A DNA stretch of 64,000 bases from Aedoeadaptatus urinae (GCF_900155585.1 NZ_LT707417.1:496001-560000), one strand, 5' to 3'. Positions 37,176 through 45,394 are shown, counted from the first letter of the stretch. The notes: generated by a model from the sequence alone, not told the origin. Numbers and translations are program-made.

Positions 37176-37177
37176 AG
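37146..37177 (+). repeat. attR-like direct repeat in recombinase 3' end
   Basis: Second arm of the 32-bp repeat (30/32 identical to 27195-27226). It contains the last codons and the stop of the recombinase remnant. Host-like composition resumes a short way beyond. Confidence 0.75.
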
Positions 37178-37180
37178 AAG

Positions 37181-37218
37181 CAATCGAGTAAGAAAAGTTA
37201 AAAGACTTACTCGATTTT
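37181..37218 (+). terminator. Terminator after the island, probably the original rlmD terminator
   Basis: Perfect AATCGAGTAAG/CTTACTCGATT stem with T6 tail. In an island-free chromosome it would lie a few bases after the rlmD stop, so it probably served rlmD. 37219-37339 has no gene. Confidence 0.8.
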
Positions 37219-37339
37219 TTATTCGATTGCTCTAATAAAAGCCGGAAGTGTTGCCAAAAGCAGAGTGCCGGGTATATGTTATATACAGAGAAAGTATTCT
37301 TGAAATGATTTCCTTTGTCCGAATAGGAGGCTTGAGATT

Positions 37340-37528
37340 ATGAATTTTGCACCGGTAGGAATTTTGCTCGTTATGGAACTTATTATCGCCTTTCTCGTCG
37401 CCGTCGGCGCAATCAGCTTGGCGTGCTACACCGTTGTTCGCGTGTGCTATAAGGCGAAGAGCGACGCGTTGAAAAAGCATCCGGTCTTGGAGCGGGAAGA
37501 AAAAAACGAGTCGACCCGGCGGGATTAA
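37340..37528 (+). CDS. Small single-helix membrane protein
   Basis: A 62-residue protein of unknown function with one strong membrane segment (residues about 6-32: VGILLVMELIIAFLVAVGAI...) and a short charged cytoplasmic tail. AATAGGAGGC precedes the ATG at good spacing, which supports expression. Composition matches the host rather than the island. The upstream region contains only the island edge and terminator. Confidence 0.6.
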   Translation: MNFAPVGILLVMELIIAFLVAVGAISLACYTVVRVCYKAKSDALKKHPVLEREEKNESTRRD

Positions 37529-37575
37529 GGGCGTGGCCCGGAGAAGGAAAGACGGGTAAAAAAGAGGCGATCTCT

Positions 37576-38322
37576 ATGAAAATTAGATTTAAGAAAAAAC
37601 GCCTTTTAAAAAGGCGCGGGATCTCGATTTTATGTGTTCTTTCGATCTGTCTCTTTGCGGTCGCTTGTCAGAAAGCAGAAGAGGCTGAAAGTCCGTCGCG
37701 AAATCAGTATAAACGAATCGAAAAAACCACGGACACCGACTATCCGCAGCTTTCTTTCAATGAAATGGCAAACAGCTCCGATTTGGTCGTGGCGGCAGAC
37801 TTTCTGGGTTTTACGAAGCCCTTTAAGGTATCGCCCTATGGCGGCGGTGACATATCCATTTACAGAGACGCCGTCTTTAAAGTAAAGAAGGTCTATAAGG
37901 GAGAAATGAAAGAGGGAAGAACGGTGACCGTGCGAATCCCCGGCGGTGATGTCGTCGACGATGAGAGACAAACCATCTACGCGGAGCCGACGGAAGCGGA
38001 TTGGATGTATAATGACGAGAATGAGAAAGTCCTGTTTCTCGCTCGCCCAAGGGCGGATCGATACAAGACGCGGGAGGATTATTATAAATTTGTGACCGGT
38101 CCCAACGGCATGTACGATCTGCGGGACAACACCCTTTTCGGGCTTTTCCACGAAGATGTCACCTTCGATGCAAAGGCCCTTGATTCCATCGATCCCGCCG
38201 TGGATCCGGCGGCAGAGGAGAAGGCGGAAATGGATGAACGGCTTCGGGAAAAATCCATGACTCGGGAAGAATACGACGCATACTTTGAGCAGATGGATCA
38301 ATACGGGGCAAAGGAGCCCTAA
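37576..38322 (+). CDS. Putative lipoprotein
   Basis: A 248-residue exported protein with a basic start (KIRFKKKRLLKRRG), hydrophobic stretch and lipobox FAVAC at about residues 27-31, so the mature protein would be lipid-anchored at Cys31. The rest is hydrophilic with DLVVAADFLGF, a beta-rich core (KVKKVYKGEMKEGRTVTVRI) and an acidic helical tail. Function not recognised. Its C-terminal third is closely similar to the two orphan tails at 41.8 and 44.0 kb, which derive from a paralogue rather than from this gene because their downstream sequences differ. Confidence 0.75.
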   Translation: MKIRFKKKRLLKRRGISILCVLSICLFAVACQKAEEAESPSRNQYKRIEKTTDTDYPQLSFNEMANSSDLVVAADFLGFTKPFKVSPYGGGDISIYRDAVFKVKKVYKGEMKEGRTVTVRIPGGDVVDDERQTIYAEPTEADWMYNDENEKVLFLARPRADRYKTREDYYKFVTGPNGMYDLRDNTLFGLFHEDVTFDAKALDSIDPAVDPAAEEKAEMDERLREKSMTREEYDAYFEQMDQYGAKEP

Positions 38323-38420
38323 GGAGCTATAGCGCATAAGTAAACGAGCGGGCCGCGAATTCCATCTACGGCAGTTACAAGACACAAAAAACGCCTCCGA
38401 AGAGGCGTAAGAGTGAAAAA

Positions 38421-38450
38421 GGGAGGGCGAATCATCCGATTCACCCTTCT
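38421..38450 (-). terminator. Terminator of the surface-protein gene
   Basis: On the minus strand, GGGTGAATC...GATTCGCCC followed by a T-run lies directly after the stop. A second hairpin (CGCCTC/GAGGCG) at 38389-38408 serves the plus strand. Confidence 0.7.
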
Positions 38451-38453
38451 TTT

Positions 38454-40085
38454 TTATTTTAGTTTTACGTTCCGCGTGATTTCCACTTCTCGCGTCTCGG
38501 CGTTCCAGATAATTTCCTTACCGTCGACCAGGCCCAGGGCGCGGGCAACATTGGCGATGGGAAGGTAGGTGCGGTTATTTTTGATCATGGCCTTGGTGTC
38601 GCTTACATAGGTTTTGCCGTTGACGATGATTTTGTTCGTATCCACGGGAATTTCCACACGGTTAGTCTTGTCCGTTAAGACGACGGTGCGGGTCTTCTCT
38701 ATCCATTGCACGTCCAGGCCCAGGCTTTCCGCCACGTGGCGAATGGGGAGCATGGTGCGATTGTTGTGAATAAAGGGAGCGACGTCGACTTTGCCATTTG
38801 TCTTTGCGCCTCGGACACTCCGCTGAATATCTTTCGAACCGATTTTTAATTTAACGGAAAGCTGTACGGTGTTCGGCGCAGAGATTTTCTGCTCTTGGCT
38901 TTCGGTCGGTTTCAATTGAAGGCGAGGGGATGATGAGGGATGGGAGGGCTTTTTGGGATTCGGCGCATCGGGCTTGCCGGGTTCACCGGGATTGGGCTTA
39001 CCGGGATTCGGTTTCTCGGGCGTCGTCTTTTCCCATTTGGCGTAGAGGGTCATGTCTCCCACGACGGCGTCGGCGAAGTCGTATGCCTTGGTGAGTTCGG
39101 CCTCCGTGTACCATCCGGCGAATTTATGATCCGCCTTGGTGGGATCTTGGGGCCTCGTTAAGAGAAAGCCTTCATTGACCGTGACCGGGCCGATGGGATT
39201 GCCGCCATTGGTTTCGAAGGTAATGGTGTAGGTGTTGTTGCTCTTCATACGGAAGTAGCCGGGCTGATCCGCGCCGCCGTCGATTCGTGCGTACTCTTTG
39301 TTGACGTGAGCTTCGTTAAAAGCCGTGCCTTTTCCGCCGACGAGGGAGGTGCAGCCGGCAAACATATTGCTCGCGGATATAATCTTGTCGGTGCTGAAGC
39401 CTCCTGTGGCGAAGATCGTGCGCAAGTTTTTGCAATGGTAGAACATATTGGCTGTGTACTCTAAATTGGGGGTGTTAAAGCTGGTGAGATCCAGGGTGCG
39501 GAGGGAGGAGCAGCCGTTAAACATGCCGATCATGCTGGTGACCGAGGTGACGTCGAAGCCATAGAGGTCGACGGCTTTCAGTGCGCTGCAGCCGTAGAAT
39601 AGGTAGTCCGCGTTTTTCAATCGGGTCGTGTCGAAGGAAGCGAGGCTGACGCTCTCCAGTTGGGTGCAGTCTTCGAAGAGATTGTTCAGGTCTTCAACTT
39701 GGGAGGTGTCCACGGCTTCTGCAAAGTCGACATCCTTCAATTTCTCATAGTTTTGAAACAAGTAGCTGGATTTTGTCGGGAAGGCGATCTTGGAGTTGTC
39801 TTCACTTAAGACGTAATAGCGTCCGTTTTTTTCATAGACTTTGATCTTGTCGCTGCCATTGGCGCCCACGGGAGTGCCGTTCAGGTCTTGGATGTGGGGT
39901 GCATTATCTGCTTTCGTGCCGAAGATAATTTCCTTAGCTTTTTCTTTCGGTACGGCTGCGTGAAAGGCATTTTTGTCCAGGGTCGTGTTTCCTTGTGCGA
40001 AGGCCGCTCGGGGGCTGAAGATGGCGACGGCCAGGCTGAGGCACATTAAAAGGCCCAAGCCCTTGGCGAAAATGTTTTTAATCAT
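38454..40085 (-). CDS. Secreted surface protein with BspA-like, InlB-type and copper-amine-oxidase-N-type domains
   Basis: A 543-residue exported protein. From ATG 40085 (AGGAG 8 nt upstream) a signal peptide ends near SPRAAFAQG. Residues about 85-240 contain DUF285/BspA-like leucine-rich segments (ALKAVDLYGFDVTSVTSM, SLRTLDLTSFNTPNL). About 265-335 is an InlB-type beta-grasp repeat (FAGWYTEAELTKAYDF... LYAKWE). Then comes a Pro-rich linker (KPNPGKPNPGEPGKPD), and the last about 150 residues form the copper-amine-oxidase N-terminal-type domain (NNRTMLPIRHVAESLGL, NNRTYLPIANVARALGL), which in Gram-positive anaerobes often serves at the cell surface. No LPxTG motif is present. Likely an adhesin-type protein. 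Confidence 0.82.
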   Translation of the reverse strand: MIKNIFAKGLGLLMCLSLAVAIFSPRAAFAQGNTTLDKNAFHAAVPKEKAKEIIFGTKADNAPHIQDLNGTPVGANGSDKIKVYEKNGRYYVLSEDNSKIAFPTKSSYLFQNYEKLKDVDFAEAVDTSQVEDLNNLFEDCTQLESVSLASFDTTRLKNADYLFYGCSALKAVDLYGFDVTSVTSMIGMFNGCSSLRTLDLTSFNTPNLEYTANMFYHCKNLRTIFATGGFSTDKIISASNMFAGCTSLVGGKGTAFNEAHVNKEYARIDGGADQPGYFRMKSNNTYTITFETNGGNPIGPVTVNEGFLLTRPQDPTKADHKFAGWYTEAELTKAYDFADAVVGDMTLYAKWEKTTPEKPNPGKPNPGEPGKPDAPNPKKPSHPSSSPRLQLKPTESQEQKISAPNTVQLSVKLKIGSKDIQRSVRGAKTNGKVDVAPFIHNNRTMLPIRHVAESLGLDVQWIEKTRTVVLTDKTNRVEIPVDTNKIIVNGKTYVSDTKAMIKNNRTYLPIANVARALGLVDGKEIIWNAETREVEITRNVKLK

Positions 40086-40249
40086 AAGCATTTCTCCTGT
40101 TCTTTTGTAATTCTGAAAAATTTTATCATGCACAAAAAACCCCAAGCAAGAACAAAGGGCGTCGAATTTCGTCATAATATCTAAGATCGATGGCGGATTA
40201 CTTTACAAAACGGGGACTTTTGAAGAAAATTAAATATTTTCGGCAATAA

Positions 40250-40270
40250 AAAAGCCGCCATCGCGGCAGC
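40250..40270 (-). terminator. Terminator of the SDR gene
   Basis: On the minus strand GCCGC...GCGGC runs into T6, about 45 nt after the SDR stop. A nearly identical hairpin follows the first nadX fragment at 41080-41104. Confidence 0.7.
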
Positions 40271-40315
40271 TTGCTCTTTTCTTTTTGTATACCTGCGGCG
40301 AATCCGCCCGTGGCC

Positions 40316-41044
40316 CTAACGAAAGTGTCCGTCGATGGGGATGATGTCTCCCGTAATATAGGCGGCTTCGTCGGAGATCAGGTATTTCACCAGGCTCGCA
40401 ATTTCTCCGGGCTTGGCAAAGCGGCTGACGCCCACTTCTTTGCGAAGGGCGGCCAATTCTTCTTCGGAAAAGTCTTTGCGCATCATGTCCGTGTCCACGA
40501 TGCCGGGAGCCACGGCGTTGACGCGAATGCCGCTGGGCGCCAGCTCTTTGGCCAGGGCCTTGGTCAGGGAATTGATGGCACCTTTTGATGCGGAGTAGCA
40601 GGTTTCCATGGCGGCGCCGGCTTCGCCCCATATGGAGCTGATGTTTATGATGACGCCGCCCTTTTTGTGAAGCATATGGGGAAGGGCACGCTTGGAATTG
40701 AGGAAGACGGAGTTTAAATTGGTGCCGAGGATGTTCTGCCAGGTTTCAAAGGCCGTATCTTGCAGAAGAGCGTAGTGGGAGATGCCGGCGTTGTTAATGA
40801 GTATGTCCACGTGGCCGAGGTTTTTTTCCGCCGTGTTAAAGAGATAGTCCACGTCTTTTTCTTTGCTTACATCGGCTTTTACGGCGATGGTATAGGGATT
40901 GGTTTTGCGAAGTTCTTCGAGGAGTGCATGGGCAGACTTTTCACTGCGGAAGTAGTTGATGACGAGTTTGTACTCCGGATTTAATTTTCTCGCGATGGCC
41001 GCCCCGATGCCTCGAGACGCGCCGGTAATCAAAACTGTTTTCAT
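40316..41044 (-). CDS. Short-chain dehydrogenase/reductase (FabG-like)
   Basis: A 242-residue NAD(P)-dependent oxidoreductase with the cofactor motif TGASRGIG (residues 7-14), NNAG near 87, the catalytic Ser in NISSIWGEAG near 138 and YSASK near 150 (the Tyr-xxx-Lys pair). The C-terminus ending ITGDIIPIDGHFR resembles 3-oxoacyl-ACP reductases. It is not near other fatty-acid genes, so a different carbonyl substrate is possible. A single gene with its own terminator. Confidence 0.85.
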   Translation of the reverse strand: MKTVLITGASRGIGAAIARKLNPEYKLVINYFRSEKSAHALLEELRKTNPYTIAVKADVSKEKDVDYLFNTAEKNLGHVDILINNAGISHYALLQDTAFETWQNILGTNLNSVFLNSKRALPHMLHKKGGVIINISSIWGEAGAAMETCYSASKGAINSLTKALAKELAPSGIRVNAVAPGIVDTDMMRKDFSEEELAALRKEVGVSRFAKPGEIASLVKYLISDEAAYITGDIIPIDGHFR

Positions 41045-41079
41045 AAGACTATTTTACACATGGGGCGCTGTTTCGCCAA

Positions 41080-41104
41080 ATAAAAAAGCCGCCTTCGCGG
41101 CAGC
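41080..41104 (-). terminator. Terminator after the first nadX fragment
   Basis: Minus-strand stem GCCGCGAAGGCGGC with T6. It is different from the terminator that follows the other two nadX copies, showing that this copy has its own 3' context. Confidence 0.7.
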
Positions 41105-41110
41105 TTTTGT

Positions 41111-41777
41111 TTAGAAGTATTGGACGGGATCGGCCAGATTTTTCAACAGGGCCGCTACGCTCCATGCGGCGGTGACGCTGGATTTCGGATTTTTCGGATC
41201 GGGCTTGGAGGTGATTTCCACCACGGCCTTGGCCTTTTCGTTTTCCACGGTGACGCGGTGGGTGTTGCCGGGACTGTTCGGATCGCTTACGATGCGCACC
41301 TTGGTGGCATCGGCCCCTGCGGTGGTGAGTCCCGTGGCTACGGCGACATTGGTATTTTTCGGAAAGCCCTTAATGGCTTCTGTGGCATTTCCCTCGAAGG
41401 CGACGACCTTTTCGTCCTCGGGAAGCTCTTTGCCATTTAGGTAGGGGGCGCCGTTTAAGCTTTTCGGCGCTTTCGTGCTTTGAATTTCAGATTGTACCCC
41501 GCCCATAAGGGTGAAGGTGCGCATCAAATCAAAGCCGCCGATGGCCCCGGAGGTGATGTGCACTTTTCGGCCCACTTTTTTTGCCGCCGATTCGATGGCA
41601 TCGTATAGGGCGGTATCGGCCAAGGCGCCCACGGAGGTAATGACCACGTCCTTGCCCGCATCGAGAAGGGGCACCACGTATTCCTTTACGGCGCCGACGC
41701 CTGCGATTTCAACGACGATGTCCGTGTCGCCTGCCAAAAGGGCGTCGAAATTTTCGTAAAGGGGAATGGTCTCGCCC
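41111..41777 (-). pseudogene. nadX: 5'-truncated aspartate dehydrogenase, copy 1
   Basis: Carries residues from about GETIPLYE (residue 47 of the intact protein) to the end. The NAD-binding Rossmann start with GYGALG is lost; the break lies at a CTCGCCC that joins it to a lipoprotein tail on the other strand. The rest is intact, including HITSGAIGG and the C-terminus PVQYF. It differs from copy 2 by five bases in its last about 230 bp and then matches it up to the junction. An internal Met could start a 208-residue product, but without the cofactor site it should be inactive. Confidence 0.85.
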
Positions 41778-42051
41778 GAGGGCGGATCGATACAAGACGC
41801 GGGAGGATTACTATAAATTTGTGACCGGCCCCAACGGCATGTACGATCTGCGGGACAACACCCTTTTCGGACTTTTCCACGAGGATGTCACCATCGATGC
41901 CAAGGCCCTCGATTCCATCGATCCCACCGTGGATCCGGCGGCAGAGGAAAAGGCGGAAATGGATGAACGGCTTCGGGAAAAATCCATGACGCGGGAAGAG
42001 TACGACGGGTACTTTGAGAGTTTGGAACAGTATGGAACCAAGGAGCCGTAG
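41778..42051 (+). pseudogene. Lipoprotein C-terminal fragment, copy 1
   Basis: Translates in frame as DRYKTREDYYKFVTGPNGMY... to YFESLEQYGTKEP and a stop. It closely matches the last about 90 residues of the lipoprotein at 37576-38322 but has no start, signal or lipobox. It is joined head-to-tail with the truncated nadX at the shared heptamer CTCGCCC (41771-41777). The sequence after the stop differs from that of the 38.3 kb gene, so it came from a second paralogue. Confidence 0.8.
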
Positions 42052-42120
42052 AAGATAAAATCATTGAATAAAGATGTGGCGGGTCATTGGGGCCCCGAGA
42101 CAGACTGCGTGGTATGAAAA

Positions 42121-42150
42121 AAGGATCCTCTTCCGTCGGTGAGGATCCTT
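42121..42150. terminator. Bidirectional terminator between lipoprotein tail and bioB, copy 1
   Basis: Perfect 10-bp stem AAGGATCCTC/GAGGATCCTT, with an A-run on the left and T-run on the right, lies between convergent coding ends. Confidence 0.85.
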
Positions 42151-42164
42151 TTTTTCTATGCCGT

Positions 42165-43118
42165 CTAAAGGAGGCGAAAGCCTTTAGCTTGTATCATGGC
42201 CTTATCGTCGGCGACGGCGGCGCCGCAGGTATTTAAAAAGTCGCCGGTAATAGCCGCATTGACGCCACAGTCGAGGGCGTCTTCGCCGTTTTTCCGTAGA
42301 TTCCTTCTGCCGCCGGCGAGGCGTAAATAGACCTTGGGAAGGAGAAAGCGAAAGAGGGCGGCGGTTTTTAAGAATTCGTCTTCGGGCAGGAGCGGCCGAT
42401 CCTCCATAGGCGTGCCCTCGATGGGATGGAGAATGTTGAGGGGAACGGAATCCACGGCTAAGTCCTTTAAAGTCAAGGCTAAATCGATGCGATCTGCGCG
42501 ACTTTCGCCTAAGCCGAAGAGGGCGCCGGAGCAAACCTCGAGGCCCACGTCCTTGGCCGCGGCGATGGTCGCTATTTTTTCGTCGTAGCTGTGGGTCGTG
42601 CACAGGGTTGGGAAAAAAGCGCGGGACGTTTCCAGGTTGTTGTGCAGTCGCTCGAGACCCGCGTCCTTTAAAAGGGTCAGGTCTTCTTTATCTAAGAGGC
42701 CGCCGGACAGACACAGGTGCAGACGAGTTTCCTTGTGCAGTCTCCGAAAGATTTCGGCCGTCTTCGCCACTTCTGTTTTCGACAGGCGCCGGCCCATGGT
42801 CACAAAGCCGTAGCGCAACACCCCCGCCCCATCGGCCGTCAAGGCGTCGCGAAGGATGGCCTCCTCGTCGAACAGATCGAAGACGGGGACCGAGGCCCGG
42901 CTCCGTCTCGACTGAACGCAAAAGGCGCAGTCCTCCGTGCAGCGACCGTTTTTTCCGTCGACGATGGTACATAAATCGAAGCTCTCGCCTAAGAAGCGGG
43001 TTCGAATGGTCGTGGCTGCGGCGGCCAGCCGGGACAGGTCCTCATCGTAAAGAGCGAGAGCCTCATCTCTCGTAAGCGGTTCTTCTCGTAAAGCTTTTTC
43101 CGTAAGGGATTGAATCAT
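42165..43118 (-). CDS. bioB: Biotin synthase, copy 1
   Basis: Radical SAM enzyme inserting sulfur into dethiobiotin. The 317-residue protein has the SAM cluster motif CTEDCAFC (near residue 60), the auxiliary-cluster cysteines in HLCLSGGLL (near 135) and LEVCSGALFGLGES (near 196), NILHPIEGTP near 229, and the cluster Arg in RLAGGRRNL near 265. AAGGAAGG precedes the ATG. No other biotin genes are in the window, so it may act on imported or salvaged dethiobiotin. The second copy at 44416-45369 is identical in protein sequence. Confidence 0.92.
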   Translation of the reverse strand: MIQSLTEKALREEPLTRDEALALYDEDLSRLAAAATTIRTRFLGESFDLCTIVDGKNGRCTEDCAFCVQSRRSRASVPVFDLFDEEAILRDALTADGAGVLRYGFVTMGRRLSKTEVAKTAEIFRRLHKETRLHLCLSGGLLDKEDLTLLKDAGLERLHNNLETSRAFFPTLCTTHSYDEKIATIAAAKDVGLEVCSGALFGLGESRADRIDLALTLKDLAVDSVPLNILHPIEGTPMEDRPLLPEDEFLKTAALFRFLLPKVYLRLAGGRRNLRKNGEDALDCGVNAAITGDFLNTCGAAVADDKAMIQAKGFRLL

Positions 43119-43143
43119 GCTTACCTTCCTTTCCTATGGTTTT

Positions 43144-43172
43144 ATCTTAAACCGTAAAAAGGCTGAGATCAA
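43144..43172 (-). promoter_or_regulatory. bioB promoter, copy 1
   Basis: On the minus strand TTGATC, a 17-nt spacer and TAAGAT, 25 nt before the start codon. No clear BirA operator palindrome seen. The stretch 43173-43308 has no gene. Confidence 0.6.
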
Positions 43173-43308
43173 CAATGAAAATGTAAAGATGTCCCGGCGA
43201 GGCGTTCTCTTGTTGCTTGTCGTAGGCTGCTCGTGCTTACGACCCTGGTTTTTTACATACTTCGCGGGCCATGTCGAAATGAAAAAAGAAGCGGTGCTTT
43301 TTTAACGG

Positions 43309-43354
43309 AAAAAAAGTTCTATGGCAGTGCCTTCATCGGCTGTGTCATAGAACC
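43309..43354 (-). terminator. nadX terminator, copy 2
   Basis: Minus-strand stem GGTTCTATG/CATAGAACT with a long partly paired loop and a T7 tail, just after the nadX stop. The same element recurs after the intact nadX. Confidence 0.7.
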
Positions 43355-43361
43355 TTTTTGC

Positions 43362-44028
43362 TTAGAAGAATTGGACGGGATCGGCCAGGTTTTTCAACAG
43401 AGCCGCCACGCTCCATGCGGCGGTGACGCTGGATTTCGGATTTTTCGGATCGGGCTTGGAGGTGATTTCCACCACGGCCTTGGCCTTTTCGTTTTCCACG
43501 GTGACGCGGTGGGTGTTGCCGGGACTGTTCGGATCGCTTACGATGCGCACCTTGGTGGCATCGGCCCCTGCGGTGGTGAGTCCCGTAGCTACGGCGACAT
43601 TGGTATTTTTCGGAAAGCCCTTAATGGCTTCTGTGGCATTTCCCTCGAAGGCGACGACCTTTTCGTCCTCGGGAAGCTCTTTGCCATTTAGGTAGGGGGC
43701 GCCGTTTAAGCTTTTCGGCGCTTTCGTGCTTTGAATTTCAGATTGTACCCCGCCCATAAGGGTGAAGGTGCGCATCAAATCAAAGCCGCCGATGGCCCCG
43801 GAGGTGATGTGCACTTTTCGGCCCACTTTTTTTGCCGCCGATTCGATGGCATCGTATAGGGCGGTATCGGCCAAGGCGCCCACGGAGGTAATGACCACGT
43901 CCTTGCCCGCATCGAGAAGGGGCACCACGTATTCCTTTACGGCGCCGACGCCTGCGATTTCAACGACGATGTCCGTGTCGCCTGCCAAAAGGGCGTCGAA
44001 ATTTTCGTAAAGGGGAATGGTCTCGCCC
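43362..44028 (-). pseudogene. nadX: 5'-truncated aspartate dehydrogenase, hybrid copy 2
   Basis: Same truncation and same junction heptamer (44022-44028) as copy 1. Its 3' part (43362-43631) is identical to the intact gene, including the PVQFF end. From 43632 on it follows copy 1 (NGKELPEDEK instead of KGEELPKDEK; KKVGRK instead of KKAERK). It is therefore a recombinant of copies 1 and 3. It lacks the Rossmann motif and should be inactive. Confidence 0.85.
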
Positions 44029-44302
44029 GAGGGCGGATCGATACAAGACGCGGGAGGATTACTATAAATTTGTGACCGGCCCCAACGGCATGTACGATCT
44101 GCGGGACAACACCCTTTTCGGACTTTTCCACGAGGATGTCACCATCGATGCCAAGGCCCTCGATTCCATCGATCCCACCGTGGATCCGGCGGCAGAGGAA
44201 AAGGCGGAAATGGATGAACGGCTTCGGGAAAAATCCATGACGCGGGAAGAGTACGACGGGTACTTTGAGAGTTTGGAACAGTATGGAACCAAGGAGCCGT
44301 AG
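44029..44302 (+). pseudogene. Lipoprotein C-terminal fragment, copy 2
   Basis: Identical in deduced protein to the fragment at 41778-42051, exactly 2,251 bp further on. No start codon context, signal peptide or lipobox. It is carried along by the tandem duplication. Confidence 0.8.
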
Positions 44303-44371
44303 AAGATAAAATCATTGAATAAAGATGTGGCGGGTCATTGGGGCCCCGAGACAGACTGCGTGGTATGAAAA

Positions 44372-44401
44372 AAGGATCCTCTTCCGTCGGTGAGGATCCT
44401 T
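44372..44401. terminator. Bidirectional terminator, copy 2
   Basis: Second copy of the AAGGATCCTC/GAGGATCCTT stem, 2,251 bp after the first. Confidence 0.85.
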
Positions 44402-44415
44402 TTTTTCTATGCCGT

Positions 44416-45369
44416 CTAAAGGAGGCGAAAGCCTTTAGCTTGTATCATGGCCTTATCGTCGGCGACGGCGGCGCCGCAGGTATTTAAAAAGTCGCCGGTA
44501 ATAGCCGCATTGACGCCACAGTCGAGGGCGTCTTCGCCGTTTTTCCGTAGATTCCTTCTGCCGCCGGCGAGGCGTAAATAGACCTTGGGAAGGAGAAAGC
44601 GAAAGAGGGCGGCGGTTTTTAAGAATTCGTCTTCGGGCAGGAGCGGCCGATCCTCCATAGGCGTGCCCTCGATGGGATGGAGAATGTTGAGGGGAACGGA
44701 ATCCACGGCTAAGTCCTTTAAAGTCAAGGCTAAATCGATGCGATCTGCGCGACTTTCGCCTAAGCCGAAGAGGGCGCCGGAGCAAACCTCGAGGCCCACG
44801 TCCTTGGCCGCGGCGATGGTCGCTATTTTTTCGTCGTAGCTGTGGGTCGTGCACAGGGTTGGGAAAAAAGCGCGGGACGTTTCCAGGTTGTTGTGCAGTC
44901 GCTCGAGACCCGCGTCCTTTAAAAGGGTCAGGTCTTCTTTATCTAAGAGGCCGCCGGACAGACACAGGTGCAGACGAGTTTCCTTGTGCAGTCTCCGAAA
45001 GATTTCGGCCGTCTTCGCCACTTCTGTTTTCGACAGGCGCCGGCCCATGGTCACAAAGCCGTAGCGCAACACCCCCGCCCCATCGGCCGTCAAGGCGTCG
45101 CGAAGGATGGCCTCCTCGTCGAACAGATCGAAGACGGGGACCGAGGCCCGGCTCCGTCTCGACTGAACGCAAAAGGCGCAGTCCTCCGTGCAGCGACCGT
45201 TTTTTCCGTCGACGATGGTACATAAATCGAAGCTCTCGCCTAAGAAGCGGGTTCGAATGGTCGTGGCTGCGGCGGCCAGCCGGGACAGGTCCTCATCGTA
45301 AAGAGCGAGAGCCTCATCTCTCGTAAGCGGTTCTTCTCGTAAAGCTTTTTCCGTAAGGGATTGAATCAT
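44416..45369 (-). CDS. bioB: Biotin synthase, copy 2
   Basis: Same protein as the copy at 42165-43118 and preceded by the same promoter and ribosome site, so both should be expressed. BioB consumes its auxiliary iron-sulfur cluster as sulfur donor and turns over slowly, so higher dosage could matter if biotin supply limits growth. That benefit is inference; the copy may simply be a transient recombination product. All radical SAM and auxiliary-cluster residues are retained. Confidence 0.92.
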   Translation of the reverse strand: MIQSLTEKALREEPLTRDEALALYDEDLSRLAAAATTIRTRFLGESFDLCTIVDGKNGRCTEDCAFCVQSRRSRASVPVFDLFDEEAILRDALTADGAGVLRYGFVTMGRRLSKTEVAKTAEIFRRLHKETRLHLCLSGGLLDKEDLTLLKDAGLERLHNNLETSRAFFPTLCTTHSYDEKIATIAAAKDVGLEVCSGALFGLGESRADRIDLALTLKDLAVDSVPLNILHPIEGTPMEDRPLLPEDEFLKTAALFRFLLPKVYLRLAGGRRNLRKNGEDALDCGVNAAITGDFLNTCGAAVADDKAMIQAKGFRLL

Positions 45370-45394
45370 GCTTACCTTCCTTTCCTATGGTTTT

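Larger units (their letters stand above)
27195..37177. mobile_element. AT-rich integrative island at the rlmD 3' end (serine-recombinase type, decayed)
   Basis: Base composition drops sharply just after the rlmD stop and recovers after 37.2 kb. The island is bounded by a 32-bp direct repeat with two mismatches (27195-27226 and 37146-37177). The right copy coincides with the 3' end of a large serine recombinase, the usual position of an attachment site. Cargo: signal peptidase I, an XRE and an AraC regulator, an ECF transporter and two ABC permease-ATPases. No conjugation or replication genes are present, and the recombinase lacks its catalytic domain. The island therefore cannot move by itself. 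It may be a mobilisable unit or the residue of a larger element. Confidence 0.85.

Noticed and set aside
40245-41107. Near-identical terminators flanking the SDR gene as signs of a mobile cassette
   Set aside because: The shared part is only the hairpin and A-run, which recur as common terminator designs; no wider flanking identity was found.
41111-41737. A 208-residue nadX-like frame (and its copy at 43362-43988) as functional genes
   Set aside because: Both lack the NAD-binding N-terminus and begin at an internal Met; the upstream frame is antisense lipoprotein sequence.
41821-42051. A 76-codon open frame (and its copy at 44072-44302) that looks like a small gene
   Set aside because: It is the truncated C-terminus of a lipoprotein paralogue and has no ribosome site or start of its own.
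43117-43305. Plus-strand frame of 62 codons between bioB and nadX (repeated at 45368-45556)
   Set aside because: It begins inside the bioB ribosome-site region on the opposite strand and covers the bioB promoter; no ribosome site of its own.
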